Origin: Bacteroidales bacterium
Lineage (GTDB): Bacteria; Bacteroidota; Bacteroidia; Bacteroidales; WCHB1-69
Assembly: GCA_017618435.1 (NCBI GenBank)
Contig: JAFZUH010000030.1
Location: 1 to 9,801 of the forward strand
Length of the DNA stretch: 9,801 nucleotides
Reading direction: 5' to 3'
Of the stretch, positions 8,701-9,801 are shown one piece after another. The notes under the pieces are model-generated. The model did not search any database. It was not told the origin of the DNA and saw only the letters and a list, made by a program, of their open reading frames with translations. Position 1 is the stretch's first letter, and each line of letters begins with the position of its first letter. The translations under genes were made by a program, and so were the position numbers.

Positions 8701-8989
8701 TACAGATGTGAGCAAATGACATTTCTACCCAGCCGTAAAGCGAAAAATCATAAATTGGACTTGTTAAAACAATGGAGTCCCCTGTAAAAATAGGAATTGC
8801 TCCACAAATAGACTTTGTCCCATTGTAATGATAGGTCTGGTCTATGTTCCATGTTGCACCGTTCATGTTCGTAACCGAAAACGTATGACTTGTGCCGTCA
8901 AAATTTTCAGAACCGATAACGGTAATTTGAGCCCATGTTACCTGCAATAGAAGTAACAAACTACCTAATAATAAAATTGTTTTTTTCAT
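2474..8989 (-). CDS. Giant T9SS type A sorting domain protein, adhesin-like, with beta-helix and CARDB-like domains
   Basis: A 2171-residue exported protein. Residues 1-20 are a Sec signal peptide (KKT, a leucine-rich core, cleavage after TWA). About 25-208 is a jelly-roll-like domain of MAM/immune-inhibitor-A appearance, ending GWLIDAFQV. Residues 213-605 and 606-990 are two copies of a three-domain block. About 1000-1450 is a parallel beta-helix introduced by the GTFTIGPSANADFATLEQF type of entry seen in Bacteroidota secreted proteins. About 1454-1569 is CARDB-like, and 1570-1740 is a second jelly-roll-like domain. Residues 1741-2080 hold three more CARDB-like domains, and 2091-2171 is the T9SS type A sorting domain. 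The protein should cross the outer membrane through the PorU/PorV-type machinery, lose its tail, and be attached to surface lipopolysaccharide or released. I see no protease, glycosidase or lyase active site, so binding or adhesion is the likely role, although catalysis by the beta-helix cannot be excluded. The start follows an A-rich leader (ACAAAAATG). It is a single-gene unit with its own promoter and terminator. Confidence 0.95.
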   Translation of the reverse strand: MKKTILLLGSLLLLLQVTWAQITVIGSENFDGTSHTFSVTNMNGATWNIDQTYHYNGTKSICGAIPIFTGDSIVLTSPIYDFSLYGWVEMSFAHICKVSVLDECKVQYRLDAMGQMGAWKDIPATAYKGTGRNYGAVGFNANSYDIWNAADSNAMPVNSTWWKSELFDVTNEVSYDKAQFRFILKRTATAATLVNYGWLIDAFQVRASTFEIKPPVVQLLNSYASTVPNTGPYLVNAKVATRTAARIKTPKMYWTAVQPNGMGTVNDSIAMTAYEGDSLWRAYIPQYVYGTTISYKIIGQDTNGNMDSAIAPAFTSAKTFSNYIYVGDTTITASPLSYPPYTSYYNYSWSRTLYLASELQPGPITHIAWKSQNGGKTTDSISIYFKMTQDATMSSSTSYIDPIIDGATLVWQGSLTTLTNGWVDVALTTPFNLPKGYGLMVYVDNKDGSYVATANWYAHPISNDLKPVGGHSDGSFPTSGSAFNSRPHTRFYLNKPIDSTGILLSQLATGDTITVSPSGQTPVSVEILNSGYYNVTAATLGWSVNGVVQSNNVSWTGNLYADFSTSCFLGNYSPKMNDYDTLVVWTNTVNGQAVRTSDTLTTYVFGSADIVFAWQKYMEDTVYTTGPFEFEVSAHSRSGRTINAVDLVYTIKQNGSTITSGTMPMNNNGNDLWSLKVANLAYGWDVIYSVQATDYMGNVVSLGKASYVDGSRTIGYVGIGDSTCARSLSYIPSSSGINSSWSRMLYAASEVGGKTLYGIAWKSTSGPTAPVSGESFYVKLVNYTSIADEGTTAYIDPVSVGATLAWQGSIPNLTSNGGWFECDFIDPIYVPDSMGLMVYYIHNTTAVSSSYFCGTVTGMTRSSGGDEARPATRFKVAVPRTWPANSVALEEIVSPETSVTPGSQPLKVIIRNKGSQNLNCTISYTVNGGTPVTYNYTQGLSCDFIDTVLLGNIAMTYGNIYNITVWVSDPNGQVDPVTSDDTLSLLSVPCSRQLAPGTFTIGPSANADFATLEQFLRIAQYCGISSHGTFRLEMETGTHNGQANFSYIQRVFNSNDEIILTSQTGNASDVVLSNSDKVIVLSKNYNVYIHDLTITGTTTTATGIYFDSACSNVEIKNCVFNMSSTATTAAGSAIYFPGSTSNTGMGSLRILNNTFNNGYAGLYLTYANSGYAALAGNASRITITDNKFNGFRNYGVYANSYVGFDKIADNEFASAAIAGALSSIYGMYLGYVRIDSGIVRNKILMRNTSTAYGIRLYYVHNASTGTTVPALVANNEIRKLSGAGNFNGFYIQYPKINLYHNTVYHAGTGSSYGVYVNTVNATYPASIRNNIFVSNSSSATNYPIYGTVANLNNCDLDYNNYWGPRAGQTTTYIGYAGAAKTDLAAWRAALNGKDSNSVSVDPQFKDISQNGDINNYAAVMCPTRGVTADINGNKRWSMSAMGAYTQIVSTQGSDLELVAMIAPDTSNIELCTPNHVTAKYTVRNVGTDMIDFTQTPMTLTLYVSGADSAVWDTVISTGSLMPFVVDSFVVTDMLNVDVNGTLNFVGVVTCSADTNKTNDTVYSTFGPTRWMLPLDENFSNGFPESMQVRGNNTAASWTIMLDSNASGTVIPQFGNAMMTFDGNRGATSKLMTRQLNFSNIREPVLEFWYWHDTSASVATGSLADFVNVAYTVNGGISYVALERLQKNDGSGRMGWHKHTVSLDSAIGASCVIITFDATRLSLSQYDGAQYLDRIRVTAKQDMAVADILTSPITVCNATTDLSVVLGNISSQTIDFSVSPTALQVDITGAMTRSFTYPLTSGTLAALSKDTFDITTGLTFNNGNYHIAVKIVPSIDNNANNDTMSKDIKINPSLLVDAQKVSTTSNCLIPATPIYQVVNLNNNGDADMTDLVFVLEVSNSTGAIVETLRDTMTSVLSAGASVSHTFAYPYSVPNDVQYNVSVTVAPMCNATLSYQSVINECIESNDLSIDGILVPANDGTCSKVGDRLIVKVKVSNKNPNDDAHNVRLHAAIADNNGTQLAAWDETINVIYADDYEEVEFPMFTIPSVPSYTVSAYLVGNSDMVTVNDTAAPVTKCTDLAIENATASNISMSQNIPNPAKGTTSVNYTIPEDGKVMFNIVSVTGQVLYTEEVNAMSGNNRIEFNTASLASGIYFYTMTFNGQRIVKKMTIEK
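2750..3769 (-). repeat. Three tandem CARDB-like domains (residues 1741-2080), each with a cysteine on the first strand
   Basis: Three beta-sandwich domains of about 110 residues follow one another. Each opens with a strand carrying one cysteine and then an alternating hydrophobic strand and Asn/Gly turn: TVCNATTDLSVVLGNISSQ (Cys1755), SNCLIPATPIYQVVNLNNNG (Cys1866) and GTCSKVGDRLIVKVKVSN (Cys1980). Each ends with a strand and an N-D-T or N-E-C type turn. A fourth copy lies upstream before the second jelly roll (ELCTPNHVTAKYTVRN, Cys1471). CARDB domains are cell-adhesion-related Ig-like modules. The similarity is by pattern, with low identity. Confidence 0.7.
3770..4282 (-). other. Second jelly-roll-like (MAM/immune-inhibitor-A-like) domain, residues 1570-1740
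   Basis: The domain opens LPLDENFSNGFPESMQV and contains AMMTFDGNRGATSKLMTRQL, then LEFWYWHDT, and closes with YLDRIRV. This pattern (an opening ENF..G.P, a middle strand with paired W/Y residues, a closing D.I.V strand) is that of the jelly-roll domains found in many Bacteroidota secreted proteases and adhesins. It is matched by a more divergent copy at the N-terminus (residues 25-208), which opens GSENFDG and closes WLIDAFQV, so the two flank the middle of the protein. Confidence 0.65.
4640..5992 (-). other. Parallel beta-helix domain, residues about 1000-1450
   Basis: After the entry segment PGTFTIGPSANADFATLEQF and a strand with GTHNGQ, the sequence falls into short turns of a right-handed beta-helix: VEIKNCVFNMS, LRILNNTFNNGYAGLYLTYA, ITITDNKFNGFRNYGVYAN, INLYHNTVYHAGTGSSYGVY and IRNNIFVSNSS. 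Asn, Gly and Tyr recur at intervals of roughly 20-30 residues. It ends with NNYWGP and the segment W..AL.GKDSNSVSVDPQF that commonly closes such domains in this phylum. Helices of this fold occur in pectate-lyase-like enzymes and in adhesins. I see no clear catalytic triad of aspartates, so I favour a structural or binding role. Confidence 0.8.
6020..7174 (-). repeat. Second copy of a duplicated three-domain block (residues 606-990)
   Basis: This copy consists of an Ig-like domain (TTGPF, NDLW, ATDYMGN), a beta-sandwich with WSRMLYAASE at 741-750, IAWKS at 759-763, YIDP at 794, ATLAWQGS at 802-809 and RPATRF at 869-874, then a CARDB-like domain (SVTPGSQPLKVIIRNKG). Each anchor matches the first copy with an offset of about 390-395 residues. 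The DNA has diverged widely, with only short exact matches such as TTCTTGACCAAGAA at 6760-6773 and 7936-7949, so the duplication is old. Confidence 0.85.
7175..8353 (-). repeat. First copy of a duplicated three-domain block (residues 213-605)
   Basis: Domains in order: Ig-like (NTGPY at 229-233, GDSLW, GQDTNGN), then a beta-sandwich with SWSRTLYLASE at 348-358, IAWKS at 367-371, YIDP at 399-402, ATLVWQGS at 407-414 and RPHTRF at 486-491, then CARDB-like (VSPSGQTPVSVEILNSG). The SWSR.LY.ASE entry resembles the S.s.xxIY...E motif of a beta-sandwich that recurs in Bacteroidota secreted proteins. It directly precedes the second copy with no linker. Confidence 0.85.
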
Positions 8990-9077
8990 TTTTTGTATGA
9001 AAATGTTTTTATAACACCTACTCTGTTCCGGATTTTCGGTTTCCTCCCTATTTAATCAATTCATTTTTTTGAAAGTG

Positions 9078-9085
9078 CAAATTTA
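9078..9085 (-). promoter_or_regulatory. Bacteroidetes-type -7 promoter element for the giant surface protein
   Basis: The minus strand reads TAAATTTG followed by C, an exact fit to TAnnTTTG(C). Transcription would start near 9071 and give a leader of about 80 bases. No convincing TTTG -33 box is seen upstream; the region there is A-rich with TTTATC/GATAAA repeats that could bind an activator. With the hairpin before it, this makes the giant gene a separate transcription unit from yfhO. Confidence 0.65.
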
Positions 9086-9148
9086 TCATATTTTTTTAAT
9101 TTATCGCTTTTTTTGATAAAAGATTTTTATTAACAATATAATAACAAG

Positions 9149-9187
9149 CAACAACAGCAAGGCATCTTTGCTACCTTGCTGTTGTTG
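9149..9187 (-). terminator. Perfect 14-bp hairpin, probable terminator of the yfhO-like gene
   Basis: CAACAACAGCAAGG (9149-9162) and CCTTGCTGTTGTTG (9174-9187) are perfect inverted repeats with an 11-base loop, starting 28 bases after the yfhO stop codon. On the minus strand the stem is followed by CTTGTTATTATATTG, which is U-rich but lacks a clean T run, so termination may be incomplete or the hairpin may act mainly in 3'-end stability. Confidence 0.65.
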
Positions 9188-9215
9188 GATATGTTTTTTT
9201 GATAATATAAACAAC

Positions 9216-9801
9216 TTACTTTTGTTCTGCCTTCGCAAGCGTTTGGGGGTTTTTCTTATAATAGTTATAAGCATAATATCCCAAACTGCCTAACATGAGC
9301 AACAATATCAATATGGAACTAACCAAAGAAACCCGTCTTGCATTTATCCATGATTGAGGAACAAATTCAAAATGAATGGTGTGTTGTCCTTGCGGAACAA
9401 TCATAGCACGAAGTATATAGTTTGCTCTGAACAAATCAGCAGAACAATCTTGCCCATCAACCGTAACTTTCCAATATTTCGGATAAAAAATTTCAGAAAA
9501 AACAACCAATTCGTCTTTTGCGGCATTAACTTTGTAAGTTAATGTTTTGGAATCTTTTTGTGTCAAATCAATGGTTGAATTTTCATTATGTTGCGGATTG
9601 AATTTTTGCACTTGTTGTGCAAATTGCCTGTTTACAATAGCGGTTGTTTTCACATCTGTATTTCCAAAAGCCGCAATCTCTTCATCTGCGTTATCCACCA
9701 TTTTTACATTATCTACAAACCATGCAGGTCCAAATATTTCAGTATTCACCAATGGTGCAGCCTGATAATTGTATATAAAATATTTGGCATTCAACATATT
9801 C
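9216..9801 (-). CDS. YfhO family membrane protein, C-terminal part only
   Basis: The reading frame is open to the right edge of the window, so only about 195 C-terminal residues are seen of a family that usually has about 800. The ATG at 9797 is internal: the codon before it is also sense, and NMLNAKYFI is a typical internal YfhO motif. Recognisable features are GPAWFVDNV, then ELVVFSEIFYPKYWKVTVDG, then RANYILRAMIVPQGQHTIHF with the family's R-A-N-Y..RA..P.G.H pattern. A final membrane helix follows at roughly the last 37 to 14 residues, with a short basic tail. YfhO proteins are multi-spanning inner-membrane proteins related to GT-C type glycosyltransferases; in Gram-positive bacteria the namesake glycosylates lipoteichoic acid, but the role in Bacteroidota is not established. 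The seen part is the periplasmic beta domain and last helix. It lies upstream of the giant surface-protein gene on the same strand, separated by 226 bases. Confidence 0.88.
   Translation of the reverse strand, partial: NMLNAKYFIYNYQAAPLVNTEIFGPAWFVDNVKMVDNADEEIAAFGNTDVKTTAIVNRQFAQQVQKFNPQHNENSTIDLTQKDSKTLTYKVNAAKDELVVFSEIFYPKYWKVTVDGQDCSADLFRANYILRAMIVPQGQHTIHFEFVPQSWINARRVSLVSSILILLLMLGSLGYYAYNYYKKNPQTLAKAEQK

Noticed and set aside
9795..9797. ATG near the right edge as the start of a 193-residue protein
   Set aside because: The frame stays open to the window edge, and the residues around it match an internal YfhO motif, so the gene continues outside.

Overview
The window looks like Bacteroidota chromosome, most likely order Bacteroidales. 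The evidence is a giant secreted protein with a C-terminal type IX secretion (T9SS) type A sorting domain, promoter elements of the Bacteroidetes TAnnTTTG type, A-rich leaders without Shine-Dalgarno sequences, and a YfhO-family membrane protein of the Bacteroidales kind. The genus cannot be fixed from what is visible. There is no tRNA, rRNA, CRISPR array, insertion sequence or phage gene.

Layout from left to right: a small exported cysteine-containing protein of unknown function on the plus strand (6-326), closed by a hairpin terminator (350-385). Everything else lies on the minus strand. Read in the direction of transcription (right to left), it starts with the C-terminal end of a yfhO-like gene that runs off the right edge (9216-9801). 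Next come a 14-bp perfect hairpin (9149-9187), a promoter and leader, and a 2171-residue T9SS-exported surface or secreted protein (2474-8989), which fills two thirds of the window and ends at a strong UUCG-loop terminator (2419-2444). After that, a second promoter (2337-2344) drives a two-gene operon: a VOC (glyoxalase-fold) protein (1245-2312) and a short-chain dehydrogenase/reductase (460-1245), whose stop and start codons overlap by one base.

The giant protein is a mosaic with no catalytic domain that I can recognise. Its order is signal peptide, jelly-roll-like domain, a tandemly duplicated three-domain block of about 390 residues, a parallel beta-helix, a CARDB-like domain, a second jelly-roll-like domain, three more CARDB-like domains each with a cysteine at the same place, and the T9SS sorting domain. 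It is best read as an adhesin-like or matrix-binding surface protein. The VOC/SDR pair is probably a small metabolic unit, but its substrate cannot be deduced. Nothing here clearly forms a new defence or mobile system. The points most worth checking are the internal architecture of the giant protein and the tightly coupled VOC-SDR pair, which has unusual active-site residues.
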